From CAZWLY01 sp964634465 (GTDB lineage: Bacteria; Desulfobacterota; Desulfarculia; G963662305), in assembly GCA_964634465.1 (NCBI GenBank), contig CAZWLY010000011.1, forward strand, positions 1 to 64,000: a stretch of 64,000 nucleotides of DNA, given 5' to 3'. Position numbers and translations under genes: made by a program. Shown in pieces: positions 10,273 to 20,806 of the stretch (the first letter of the stretch is position 1; every line of letters begins with the position of its first letter). The notes beneath the pieces are model-generated. The model had not been told where the DNA came from, made no database searches, and saw only the letters and a list, made by a program, of their open reading frames with translations.

Positions 10273-10611
10273 CTAACCTCTGCTCCGACCCAAAACGAAC
10301 AGCGCTCCGGTCAGCACCAGGGGGAGGCTGATGAGAAGGTGGGCCGCGTAACCGACCTTGGTTCCGGCCGTCATCAGGTAGAGAACGCCGAGACCGATGA
10401 AAACCAACCCGCCGACCAGCTCCCGTTTCCAGGCGAGAGCGGCGCTCGCCGCCACGACCAGGCCGGGAATCAGGTGGATAACGAAACCAGCCAGATGATC
10501 GCCCGGCCGCCCAGGCCGGTTGAAGGCGTCGGTCGCCAAAAGACCCAAGAAAACGACAATCAGGATCGAAAGGAGGCGGGGCGTCCAGTAGAGCCATCGG
10601 CTTTGCTTCAA
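10273..10611 (-). CDS. Small four-helix membrane protein
   Basis: A 112-residue protein made almost entirely of four hydrophobic segments (about 11-27, 41-60, 66-84 and 87-106) joined by short charged loops. I do not recognise a characterised family; the layout resembles uncharacterised small integral membrane proteins. It starts at TTG 10611 with AAGGAGG 8 bases upstream, which supports it as real. It converges on the trehalose gene and stands alone on its strand. No catalytic motif is visible. Confidence 0.65.
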   Translation of the reverse strand: MKQSRWLYWTPRLLSILIVVFLGLLATDAFNRPGRPGDHLAGFVIHLIPGLVVAASAALAWKRELVGGLVFIGLGVLYLMTAGTKVGYAAHLLISLPLVLTGALFVLGRSRG

Positions 10612-10982
10612 CTCCCAGCCCTCCTTGGCCGCCTGGCCCCGAATCCGGCCCGAGTGGATCGGGCGAGAGGTCCTGATCCGCCGGCGAGGGGCGAAATTCG
10701 AGCGCTTTGCCGGCCGCGGCGCTTGGCGCTACGCCTTGGCCGTCCCTGGCTGGTCGGCCTGGACGGGCGCGGCCGCGAAGCCGGCTCTGGGGCTGCCTTG
10801 GCTTAAAGAGCCGCCCCAGCCAGCCAATGAGCGACCTCGCCTAAACGACAGGGTATCGGCCGCAGATGCGGCATTCTCCTTCGCCGCACAAGCTGCGGGG
10901 ACGCCCCCCATGGGAGATGCCCCCCCGGGGGGACTCAAGGCCGGTTTCGAAGCGCGACAACAAACTGTTCGCTCCACCCGGG
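10612..10982. other. Intergenic, no gene seen
   Basis: Several frames are open here because of the base composition, but none has a ribosome site or a recognisable protein. It holds CCCCCCATGGGAGATGCCCCCCCGGGGGG near 10904-10931, which can fold tightly and may end the folD-side transcript. Confidence 0.45.
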
Positions 10983-11273
10983 CTAGCTGGTCTGATCGGG
11001 CGGGGGCGTCTCCAGATCGACCAGGCCGGCCAAGGGCTGGAGCTTTTCCAGGAGGTTGTTGGTGGCCGTTTCCACCCGGCGGACGTCGTTTTCGGTGATG
11101 TCCGCCGAATCGACGTTGAGCAAGGCCTCTTTCAACGACTCGAACCGCGGCCCGAGCTCGGGCATCAGCTCGGAGGCGGCCAGGGCCTCCTGGATCTTGA
11201 TGACCAGCTCGATACACGACCTGAGCCTGAGTTGGAGCAGGCGGGTCTCTTCGGCGGTTTCCATGGCACTCAC
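10983..11273 (-). CDS. Small helical protein of unknown function
   Basis: A 96-residue soluble protein, mostly predicted helix, acidic, with no Cys. It begins at GTG 11273, which overlaps the stop of the upstream membrane gene in a GTGA junction, so its translation is coupled to that gene. That is the main evidence that it is real. The sequence SADITENDVRRVETATNNL resembles regulatory or coiled-coil proteins, but no family was recognised. A role with the upstream YvlD-like membrane protein is an inference from coupling only. Confidence 0.6.
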   Translation of the reverse strand: MSAMETAEETRLLQLRLRSCIELVIKIQEALAASELMPELGPRFESLKEALLNVDSADITENDVRRVETATNNLLEKLQPLAGLVDLETPPPDQTS

Positions 11274-11797
11274 TGCTTCCAGCGGCCCGATGAGTCCTGG
11301 TGGAGATCGATGGTGTCGTCGTCGATCTCTTCGGTTCGCTCAGCCCTCTCCGGATCGGGGTGGGGCGGCGGGCCCGAAGGGGGGCGGTCATGGGGCTGGT
11401 AACGTTGTCCGGATCGCTCGTAACGGGCCCAGAAGACGGTCCGCCCCTGCTCGCCTGGGGACAGAAAATAGTTGACCAGCCAGGAGACCAGCGACAGCAG
11501 GAGCGCCCCCAAAAAGGCGGCCTTGAACCCGGAGACGTAGAACCAGGCCTGGGGGTTGGACGAAGAGACCAAAAGCAGGATCAAGGCGTTGATGACAAAG
11601 GTGAACAGGCCCAGGGTCAAGATGTTTAACGGCAAGGTCAGAAGGAGCAGAATGGGCTTCAGGACCACGTTCAGGACGCCGATCAGGGCCGCGGCCAGAA
11701 GGGCTGCGCCGAAGCCGGAGAGATGGATGCCGTCCACCCACCACTCGACGAACATCAGCGCCCCGGCGTTTATCAGCCAGCGGATTAAAAGCGGCAT
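11270..11797 (-). CDS. YvlD/phage-holin-4-2 family membrane protein
   Basis: A 175-residue membrane protein. Four hydrophobic helices fill about residues 1-115, including the family-typical LIRWLINAGALMFVEWWVDGI start and the KPILLLLTLPLNILTLGLFT stretch. The C-terminal 55 residues are polar, rich in Pro, Arg and Asp. The frame extends upstream to 12022 across folD, but similarity begins at MPLLIRW, so ATG 11797 is chosen. The family is widespread in bacteria and not truly phage; its function is poorly defined. It lies between folD and the small coupled gene. Confidence 0.82.
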   Translation of the reverse strand: MPLLIRWLINAGALMFVEWWVDGIHLSGFGAALLAAALIGVLNVVLKPILLLLTLPLNILTLGLFTFVINALILLLVSSSNPQAWFYVSGFKAAFLGALLLSLVSWLVNYFLSPGEQGRTVFWARYERSGQRYQPHDRPPSGPPPHPDPERAERTEEIDDDTIDLHQDSSGRWKQ

Positions 11798-11904
11798 GAA
11801 GTTTTCGCCGCCTCCCCAAAGTTCAGTGGGGCGGGCCGGCCGGCGACCCGCCCCGATCGTTTTGCCGCCGGGCCCCGACAAGAGCCCTGGCTCTATTCTA
11901 CCCT

Positions 11905-12792
11905 TTACAGCAGGCCGGCCGCCAGCTTGGCCGCCTTGACCGTGTTTTTCATCAGCATGGTGATGGTCATCGGACCGACGCCGCCGGGCACCGGGGTGAT
12001 GATGCTGGCCTTCTCCACGCACTCGTCAAAGGCGACGTCGCCCTTCAAGATGGCCTTGCCCGACTCGCTCATGCCGACCCGATTGACGCCGACGTCGATG
12101 ATGGCCACTCCCTCGGAGATCATGTCGCCCTTGATGAACTCGGCCACGCCCACCGCGGCGATGAGTACGTCGGCCCGCTTGGTGTGGAAGGGGATGTCCC
12201 TGGAGCCGGTGTGGCAGACGGTGACCGTCGAGTTGGCCCCCTCGGCCTTCTGGATGAGCATGTTGGCGATGGGCTTGCCGACGATGTTGGACCGGCCGAC
12301 CACGACCACCTCGGCCCCCTTCATCTCCACGCCGGAGCGAACCAGCATCTCCTGGATGCCGGCCGGGGTGCAGGGCAAAAAGACGCCCTCGCCGATCATC
12401 AGCTTGCCGACGTTGACCGGGTGGAAGCCGTCCACGTCCTTGTTGGGGTCGATGCGATACAAAACCTCGGTCTCGTCGATGTGCTTGGGCAGGGGCAACT
12501 GGACCAGGATGCCGTGGATCTTGGGATCGGCGTTGTACTTGTCGATCAGGGCCAAGAGCTCATCCTGGCTGATGTCGGCCGGCTGGTCGTCCTGAATGGA
12601 GTAGAAGCCCAGCTCCTTGGCCGTCCGGCCCTTGGCCGTCACGTAAGACACCGAAGCCGGATTCTCCCCGACCAGGATGGTCACCAAGCCCGGCACGACG
12701 CCGTGCTTTTCTTGCATCTCGGCCACTTCGGCCTTCAACTCTTCGCGGATCTGCGCGGCTATCTCCGTCCCTTTGACGATCTTCGCAGCCAT
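11905..12792 (-). CDS. folD: Bifunctional methylenetetrahydrofolate dehydrogenase/cyclohydrolase (FolD)
   Basis: FolD interconverts 5,10-methylene-, methenyl- and 10-formyl-tetrahydrofolate using NADP. The 295 residues are full length. The active-site stretch SYVTAKGRTAKELGF (with the catalytic Lys region), VQLPLPKHID, DVDGFHPVNVGKL, the Rossmann VVVGRSNIVGKP and the C-terminal PVPGGVGPMTI are all in order. In acetyl-CoA-pathway anaerobes FolD also serves the methyl branch of carbon fixation or acetate oxidation; whether that applies here is not shown by the window. Confidence 0.97.
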   Translation of the reverse strand: MAAKIVKGTEIAAQIREELKAEVAEMQEKHGVVPGLVTILVGENPASVSYVTAKGRTAKELGFYSIQDDQPADISQDELLALIDKYNADPKIHGILVQLPLPKHIDETEVLYRIDPNKDVDGFHPVNVGKLMIGEGVFLPCTPAGIQEMLVRSGVEMKGAEVVVVGRSNIVGKPIANMLIQKAEGANSTVTVCHTGSRDIPFHTKRADVLIAAVGVAEFIKGDMISEGVAIIDVGVNRVGMSESGKAILKGDVAFDECVEKASIITPVPGGVGPMTITMLMKNTVKAAKLAAGLL

Positions 12793-12909
12793 GGGTTCAA
12801 CTCCTTTTCATAGAGGATGGAAAGTGCTCAATCCAATGAAACTTAGCAAACGCAACGGGGGCCGGTCAAGCGTTAGGCGGGCGGGCGTCCGGCCCGCTCG
12901 AGCCTCGAT

Positions 12910-13899
12910 TCATCGCCGGGGCTCAATGACCCGCCCCGCCTCTATCGACTGATTAATCAGACAGTTGCCGAAACCTATCTTCGCCCCGTCGCCGACGACG
13001 ACATCCTTCAGGTAGCAGTCCGGCCCGATGGCGACGCCCCGGCCGATCTCGGTCCGGCCGAGGAGGTGGACCCCGGCCCCGATCACGCTGTCCGGGCCGA
13101 TCGTCACCCGGTACTCCAGGTAGGTCGTCTCCGGGTTCTGGAAGCTGACCCCGGCCAGCGCCAGGGCCTTCAGCCGTGCCAGCCTGAGGCGTCGCTCGGC
13201 CTGGGCCAGTTGCCAGCGGTCGTTGACGCCCCTGACTTCCTCCGCGTCCCCGACCAGATAGCGGACGCAGCCAAGCCCCCTTTCGGCGGCCAGGCCGACG
13301 ACGTCCGGCAGGTAGTATTCACCCTGGGCGTTGTCGGCGGACAGCCCGCTCAGGGCTTCGAACAGGAAGTCGGCCCGGGCCAGATAGAGCCCGGCGTTGA
13401 TCTCGTCGATCTCTCGCTCCTTAGCCGTGGCGTCCCTGTCTTCGACGATCATAAAGCCGCCCGGCCGCTCGACGACCCGGCCGTAACCGGAAGGGTCGTC
13501 AACCACCGCCGACATGAAGCTCACCGCCGCCCGGGCCTGCTGGTGGGCGGCGATGAAGTCGGTCACGGTCTTAGGCGTCAAGAGCGGCACGTCGCCGGAG
13601 AGGATGAGCACCTCGCCCTCAAAGCCGGCCAGGGCCTCTCTGGCCGCGATCACGGCCTGGCCGGTGCCGTTCTGGACGGGTTGGTGGGCGAAACGGACGG
13701 CTTCGCCCCGGCAGGCGGCTGCGACCGCCTCGGCCTGGTGGCCGACGACGACAACGATGGGCGACAGATTGAGCGTCTGGGCCAGCTCCAGCGGGTAGCG
13801 GACCATGGGCTTGCCCAGAAGCGGGTGGAGCACTTTGGCCGTCTCGGACTTGAACCGGGTTCCTTGACCGGCGGCCAGTATCACGGCAGCGATGGGCAT
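12910..13899 (-). CDS. GlmU-like nucleotidyltransferase lacking most of the acetyltransferase domain
   Basis: The N-terminal 230 residues match the GlmU uridylyltransferase domain, which makes UDP-GlcNAc: AAVILAAGQGTRF, KVLHPLLGKPM, QNGTGQAV, LSGDVPLLTP and NAGLYLARADF are present. It continues into two or three left-handed beta-helix turns (TEIGRGVAIGPDCYLKDV) and stops at residue 329, where full GlmU has about 455. The catalytic acetyltransferase His region is missing. No frameshifted remainder follows the stop. It may be a dedicated pyrophosphorylase, or act on another sugar-1-phosphate. The start at 13899 is chosen over 13914 by family alignment. Confidence 0.82.
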   Translation of the reverse strand: MPIAAVILAAGQGTRFKSETAKVLHPLLGKPMVRYPLELAQTLNLSPIVVVVGHQAEAVAAACRGEAVRFAHQPVQNGTGQAVIAAREALAGFEGEVLILSGDVPLLTPKTVTDFIAAHQQARAAVSFMSAVVDDPSGYGRVVERPGGFMIVEDRDATAKEREIDEINAGLYLARADFLFEALSGLSADNAQGEYYLPDVVGLAAERGLGCVRYLVGDAEEVRGVNDRWQLAQAERRLRLARLKALALAGVSFQNPETTYLEYRVTIGPDSVIGAGVHLLGRTEIGRGVAIGPDCYLKDVVVGDGAKIGFGNCLINQSIEAGRVIEPRR

Positions 13900-14009
13900 A
13901 GGCCTTTTTATCATCAATCGGCGGCCGAGTCCATGGACCGAGCCGATCTCCCGTCCCGATATCGGGGGGCCGATCTTCCGCCGCCCCGCGGGCGGCACAG
14001 CGGGTTCTT

Positions 14010-14045
14010 AAAAAATCCGGGCCGGCCCCAAAGGGCCGGCCCGGA
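14010..14045 (-). terminator. Rho-independent terminator of the atp operon
   Basis: A perfect 13-bp stem, TCCGGGCCGGCCC with its complement, surrounds a 4-base loop. On the minus strand it is followed at once by six T residues. It lies 28 bases past the atpC stop, an ideal position. Confidence 0.92.
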
Positions 14046-14072
14046 CGTTATCGGCATGGGGCGGGTTGTGGG

Positions 14073-14483
14073 TTAACGTCCCTTCTCGGCCACTTTCAAC
14101 CTGGCCAGAGCCCGCTGCAGGGCGGCCTGGGCCCGGGCGTGGTCGATGTCCTCGGCCTTGGTCTGGCGAAGCCTCTCCTCGGCCCGCTCCTTGGCCCGTT
14201 TGGCCCGATCGACGTCGATCTCTCGGGCCAGCTCGGCCGTATCGGCCAGCACGGTCACCTTGTTGGGCTGGACCTCGGCGAAACCGCCGGTGACGACCAT
14301 GTACTCGACCTTGCCGTCAACGGTGAAGCGAAGCTCGCCCGGGTTGAGGGTGGACAGAAAGGGGATGTGGCCGGCCAGGACGCCGAATTCGCCCTCGGCG
14401 CCGGGGGCGACCACGATGTCCACCTGCTCGCTGACCGCCAAGCGGTTCGGGGTGACCACGTCCAACTGGATCTTTTCAGCCAT
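14073..14483 (-). CDS. atpC: ATP synthase F1 epsilon subunit
   Basis: The 136-residue epsilon subunit of the central stalk, which couples rotation to catalysis and can inhibit ATP hydrolysis. The N-terminal beta-sandwich carries LDVVTPNRLAVSEQVDIVVAPGAEGEFGVLAGH in shortened family form (key parts: VTPNR, GAEGEFGVL, GHIPFLSTL), and the C-terminal part is two helices rich in Ala and Lys/Arg. It is the last gene of the operon, 9 bases after atpD, with a strong terminator behind it. Confidence 0.96.
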   Translation of the reverse strand: MAEKIQLDVVTPNRLAVSEQVDIVVAPGAEGEFGVLAGHIPFLSTLNPGELRFTVDGKVEYMVVTGGFAEVQPNKVTVLADTAELAREIDVDRAKRAKERAEERLRQTKAEDIDHARAQAALQRALARLKVAEKGR

Positions 14484-14492
14484 CTTAACCCC

Positions 14493-15902
<1,410 letters not shown>

Positions 15903-15916
15903 ATCCAGCAACCCCC

Positions 15917-16798
15917 TTACTGGTTCAACGCTTCCGCACCGCCAACGATGTCCATCAACTCCGCGGTGATGGCGGCCTGGCGAGCCTTGTTGTAGACCAG
16001 GGTTAGATTCTCGATCATCTCTTTACAGTTGTTCGTTGCGTTATCCATGGCCGTCATCTGGGCCGCGAACTGGGAGCAGGCGGTCTCCAGAAGGGCCGAG
16101 AGGACCTGGACGGTGGTGTTCTTGGGCAACAACTGGATCAGGACCTCGTCGGCCGACGGCTCGACCAAGTACTCGCCCTGGCCCGAGTCCGCCTTTTCCT
16201 CACCGATTAAGTCTTCCGGCGAGAGCGGCAGGAGCTTGGTCACGGTGGGAACGAGTTGGGCGACATGGACGAAACGCGTATAGGCGATGTGGACCTCATC
16301 GACCTCGCCCTCCAGGTAGAGGTCGGAGGCCGCCTTGGCGATCTCTTTGGCCAACTCGAAGTCGGGCTTGTTGAGAACGTCCAGATATTCGAACGGGATG
16401 TCGCCGCCGCGCTTCTTGAAGTAGTCGCGTCCCTTCTTGCCGGCGGCGATCAACCGGGTGTCGATGCCGGCGGCCTTTTTCTCACCGACGAACTTCTCGG
16501 CCACGGCGGTCAGGTTGACGTTGAACGAGCCGCACAGCCCGCGATCGCCGGTGACCAGGATCAGCCCGACCTTGGACACCGTCTCCCGCGGCATGAAGAA
16601 CGGATGCACGTCCGGCTCCACCCCGGCGGCCAACGAACCCAGCACGGCGCGGAACTTGTCGGCGTAGGGCCTGAACTCCTCCACCGACTGTTGGGCGCCA
16701 CGCAACTTGGAGGTGGCGACCATGTTCATCGCCTTGGTGATCTGCTGGGTCTTTTTGACCGCTTTGATCTTGCGCTGTATGTCCTTGAGGGTGGCCAT
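15917..16798 (-). CDS. atpG: ATP synthase F1 gamma subunit
   Basis: The 293-residue rotor shaft subunit. The N-terminal helix (IQRKIKAVKKTQQITKAMNMVA) and the C-terminal helix (ATNNCKEMIENLTLVYNKARQAAIT) that form the coiled coil are both clear, as is LVTGDRGLCGSFN in the middle domain. GGAGGG precedes the ATG. It lies 12 bases after atpA. Confidence 0.97.
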   Translation of the reverse strand: MATLKDIQRKIKAVKKTQQITKAMNMVATSKLRGAQQSVEEFRPYADKFRAVLGSLAAGVEPDVHPFFMPRETVSKVGLILVTGDRGLCGSFNVNLTAVAEKFVGEKKAAGIDTRLIAAGKKGRDYFKKRGGDIPFEYLDVLNKPDFELAKEIAKAASDLYLEGEVDEVHIAYTRFVHVAQLVPTVTKLLPLSPEDLIGEEKADSGQGEYLVEPSADEVLIQLLPKNTTVQVLSALLETACSQFAAQMTAMDNATNNCKEMIENLTLVYNKARQAAITAELMDIVGGAEALNQ

Positions 16799-16810
16799 GC
16801 TACCCTCCGC

Positions 16811-18328
<1,518 letters not shown>

Positions 18329-18331
18329 CAG

Positions 18332-18877
18332 CTAACCCACCCCTTTCAGCGAGTCCTTCAAACTCTCAAGCTGGGTCTTGATGGACCCATCGAGTACCAG
18401 ATCCCCGACCCGGGCGACCAAACCGCCGATCAGCTCGGGGTCTTCTTTCAGCTCCATAACGACCTGCTTGCCGGTCAACTTCTCCAGGGTGCTTTTGACG
18501 CGCCCCCTGACCTCCTCGGATATCGGGGTGGCCGAAGTTACGGTCGCCCTGACCAGGCCGGACAGCTCGTCCACCAGGCCCTGATAGACCTCGACGATGG
18601 ATCCGATTTGGCCGATGCGACGCTTGTCCAATAAAAGCAGCAGGAAGTTTTTGGTGATAGTGGAATAATCGCTCTTGGCCAGAATCTTCTCCAGGATGCC
18701 CCGCCGGGAATCGACCGGATAGGCCGGATTGGTCAGGGCTTGGTAGAGCTCGGGGTTGCTGTCCAAAAGGTCGGCAAAATCGGCCACTTCCTTGCCGTAT
18801 AGCTCGTAGTTGCCGTCCTCCTGCCCGATGGCCAGAAGCGCCTTGGCATACCGACGTGACAAAGTCAGGTTTATCAC
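18332..18877 (-). CDS. atpH: ATP synthase delta subunit
   Basis: The 181-residue peripheral-stalk delta (OSCP-like) subunit. The N-terminal helical domain starts SRRYAKALLAIGQ and the C-terminal segment ends with the family's DPELIGGLVARVGDLVLDGSIKTQL (split here as DPELIGGLVARVG and LVLDGSIKTQL). Translation starts at GTG 18877, overlapping the stop of atpF in a GTGA junction, so the two are coupled. Confidence 0.95.
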   Translation of the reverse strand: MINLTLSRRYAKALLAIGQEDGNYELYGKEVADFADLLDSNPELYQALTNPAYPVDSRRGILEKILAKSDYSTITKNFLLLLLDKRRIGQIGSIVEVYQGLVDELSGLVRATVTSATPISEEVRGRVKSTLEKLTGKQVVMELKEDPELIGGLVARVGDLVLDGSIKTQLESLKDSLKGVG

Positions 18878-19518
18878 GGCTCCCTCACCACCTGTTTCAA
18901 GTACTCATCCACCAGCCGGTCGCGATCTTCCGGCGTAATCTTGGCCTGGATCAACTCCAGCGCCTTGGCCGCCGCCTGTTCGGCGATCTCCTGCTGGAGC
19001 TCGGACTTGGCCTTGTCCACCTCCTGGTCGATGAACATTCGGGCCTGCTCCTTCATCCGCTCGGCCATGGTCTCGGCCTCTTTGAGAATCTTGGCCTTTT
19101 CCGCCTCGCCCTGGACGACGAACTCGGCGATGACCTTCTCTTTTTCGTCCTGGATCTTCTTCAACCGCTCCAGCATTTCGTCCAGGGCGCTTTCGGCCTC
19201 CTTCTTTCTGGCCTCCAGGTTCTCCAGCTCTTCCTTGATGGACTTGGTCCGGTTGGAGAGAGCCTGGGAGAGCGGCTTTCGAAGCAGGAACACCAGGACG
19301 ATGACCACCGCCGCCGCGTTCATGGTCCGCTTGATCAGGTCCCAGACCTTGTCCGAGGAGGTCGTCTCATGGGTCGAGACTTCCATCTCGCCCTCGATCG
19401 CCTGCTCGCTCTGGGCCGAGCCGTACTCGCTGCCGGAAGAGGCGAAAGCGGCGTTAAGACCGACGAGGGCCAGGAGCATGAGACCGACAATTATGACAAG
19501 ACGCGCCCGGCGGCTCAT
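18874..19518 (-). CDS. atpF: ATP synthase b subunit with N-terminal signal-like segment
   Basis: A 214-residue peripheral-stalk b subunit. Unusually it has two hydrophobic segments: an N-terminal one (about 5-25, ending AFASSG, like a cleavable signal) and the membrane anchor at about 68-84 followed by RKPLSQALSNRTKSI, which is the normal start of b. The rest is a long charged coiled coil. Members with such an extension are known in deltaproteobacteria. The start ATGA overlaps the stop of the b' gene. Confidence 0.92.
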   Translation of the reverse strand: MSRRARLVIIVGLMLLALVGLNAAFASSGSEYGSAQSEQAIEGEMEVSTHETTSSDKVWDLIKRTMNAAAVVIVLVFLLRKPLSQALSNRTKSIKEELENLEARKKEAESALDEMLERLKKIQDEKEKVIAEFVVQGEAEKAKILKEAETMAERMKEQARMFIDQEVDKAKSELQQEIAEQAAAKALELIQAKITPEDRDRLVDEYLKQVVREP

Positions 19519-19943
19519 GAGAGGCTCCTTCCCAAAATCTTCTCGGCCAGGGCGACGGAGAACCCGTCAACCTGCTCCAGCAGGCTCTGGCGCGTGCCGG
19601 CGATCTGCTCCCTGACGCTGGCCAGGATCTTGGCCGATTCAGCCTCCATCTCCTCGTTGACCTTGGCCAGGAGAGCCTTTTCTTGCTCGTAAGCTTGGTT
19701 TTTGAGATCGTTCAACCGCTGCATGCCCTCGGAGCGGGCGTCGCGTATCACGGCCTTGAGATCCTCGCTCGCTTCTTCGTAGCGCTGCCTGAACTTGTCC
19801 GCGTCAGCCGCCAAGCCCTCCATCTTTTCCTTGCGCTGCCTGATGATGGCTCTGATGGGCTTAAAGAGGACGATGTTCAGCAGTAAAAGTAGAACGAGGA
19901 AGTTGGCCATCTGTATGAACAGAGACACATTGATATCGATCAT
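19515..19943 (-). CDS. ATP synthase b' subunit
   Basis: A 142-residue second b-type subunit, giving a b/b' heterodimeric stator. It has one membrane helix at about 6-25 and then FKPIRAIIRQRKEKM followed by a long coiled coil. AGGAGAGGG precedes the ATG. It is the first gene of the F1 operon. The a and c subunits are not in this window; in many Desulfobacterota they form a separate operon. Confidence 0.93.
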   Translation of the reverse strand: MIDINVSLFIQMANFLVLLLLLNIVLFKPIRAIIRQRKEKMEGLAADADKFRQRYEEASEDLKAVIRDARSEGMQRLNDLKNQAYEQEKALLAKVNEEMEAESAKILASVREQIAGTRQSLLEQVDGFSVALAEKILGRSLS

Positions 19944-20081
19944 GGCCAGCCCTCTCCTGCCTAAGCCCTGGTTGTCGGAAGCTCCTTGTGAATGTAAGGA
20001 CTAAGGAGCTTGTGAAATGAAGTTTATGGTTTCTAAACCTTTTTTTGCGAGGATGTCAATGCTTTTTTGGATGAGGCGGGA

Positions 20082-20483
20082 TCAAGCACCCTTGTCGGCC
20101 TTGAGAAAGGCGACCTTGCCTTTGTGCGCAACCTCTTGATAAGGCTGGGTCATTTGGCAAGCGCCTTCAAAAACGACACCTTCATGGATGACCAGCGTCG
20201 GCGTGGTCAAAGTGCCGTACACCTTGGCTGGGGGTTTGAGCTCGATGCGCCGGGAAGCACTGACGTCTCCTCTCACTTCCCCGCAAATGACTACCGTATC
20301 GACCTTGACCTCGGCCTGAATCCGGCCGGAGGGTCCGATTATGAGCAGGCCCTGGCTTTCGATCTGGCCGGTGACCTTGCCGTCGAGGCGAACCGAACCG
20401 GTAAAGTGAAGTTTTCCTTCAAACTCCGAACCCGGACCCATGAACGCGTTGACGTCACCTTTGTGCCGATCGGCCCTGGCCAT
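20082..20483 (-). CDS. Bactofilin
   Basis: A 133-residue bactofilin-domain protein (DUF583). These proteins self-assemble without nucleotide into filaments that scaffold cell shape, polarity or partition machinery. The repetitive beta-helix core is visible: GKLHFTGSVRLDGKVTGQIES, then LLIIGPSGRIQAEVKVDTVVI, then GEVRGDVSASRRIEL. A short basic N-terminus and a Lys-rich C-terminus flank it. GGGGAG precedes the ATG. It lies just upstream of the atp operon on the same strand and divergent from the ParA-GrpE gene. Confidence 0.93.
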   Translation of the reverse strand: MARADRHKGDVNAFMGPGSEFEGKLHFTGSVRLDGKVTGQIESQGLLIIGPSGRIQAEVKVDTVVICGEVRGDVSASRRIELKPPAKVYGTLTTPTLVIHEGVVFEGACQMTQPYQEVAHKGKVAFLKADKGA

Positions 20484-20806
20484 GGTCCGCTCCCCTGATC
20501 TTTAAGGTCTGGTCAAGCCATAAAAATTTAGCCCATTGTGGCCTCCGAGGGCAACAAAAAAGGCCTTCGACCGCCCATTCCGGGGCCGATTGTGGACCGA
20601 TCGAGGCATCCCCCCAAGATGTTGCGGTCGAGAGGGACCGAAAAAGCGCGGCGGGACCCCATATTTTGAGAAAAATGACACAAAGCCGTCTTGCCGGCCG
20701 CCGCCGGCCGGGTCGGACCGCCTGGCCGGCCGGGCCGGCCGGCTCCGGGCGGATGTGGAAATTCCCGCCTCTGTTCTGCTACACTGGGCCGAAGTGAGGG
20801 GGCGCT
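20484..20806. other. Divergent intergenic region, bactofilin / ParA-GrpE
   Basis: Promoters for both flanking genes should be here. The AT-rich patch CATATTTTGAGAAAAATGAC (20660-20679) is the best promoter-like stretch. 20691-20750 is a run of overlapping GGCCGG palindromes. No gene seen. Confidence 0.45.

Noticed and set aside
10625..11098. A 157-residue plus-strand frame in the 10.6-11.1 kb gap
   Set aside because: It has no ribosome site, runs into a gene on the other strand and has Arg/Pro/Gly-rich composition typical of a shadow.
11270..12022. Full-length 250-residue reading of the holin-like gene
   Set aside because: The first 75 residues overlap folD and its spacer and are His/Arg/Gly-rich; the family start is at 11797.
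20691..20760. Dense GGCCGG palindromes taken for a repeat array
   Set aside because: The units have no fixed length or spacing; GGCC-rich words are common throughout this genome.
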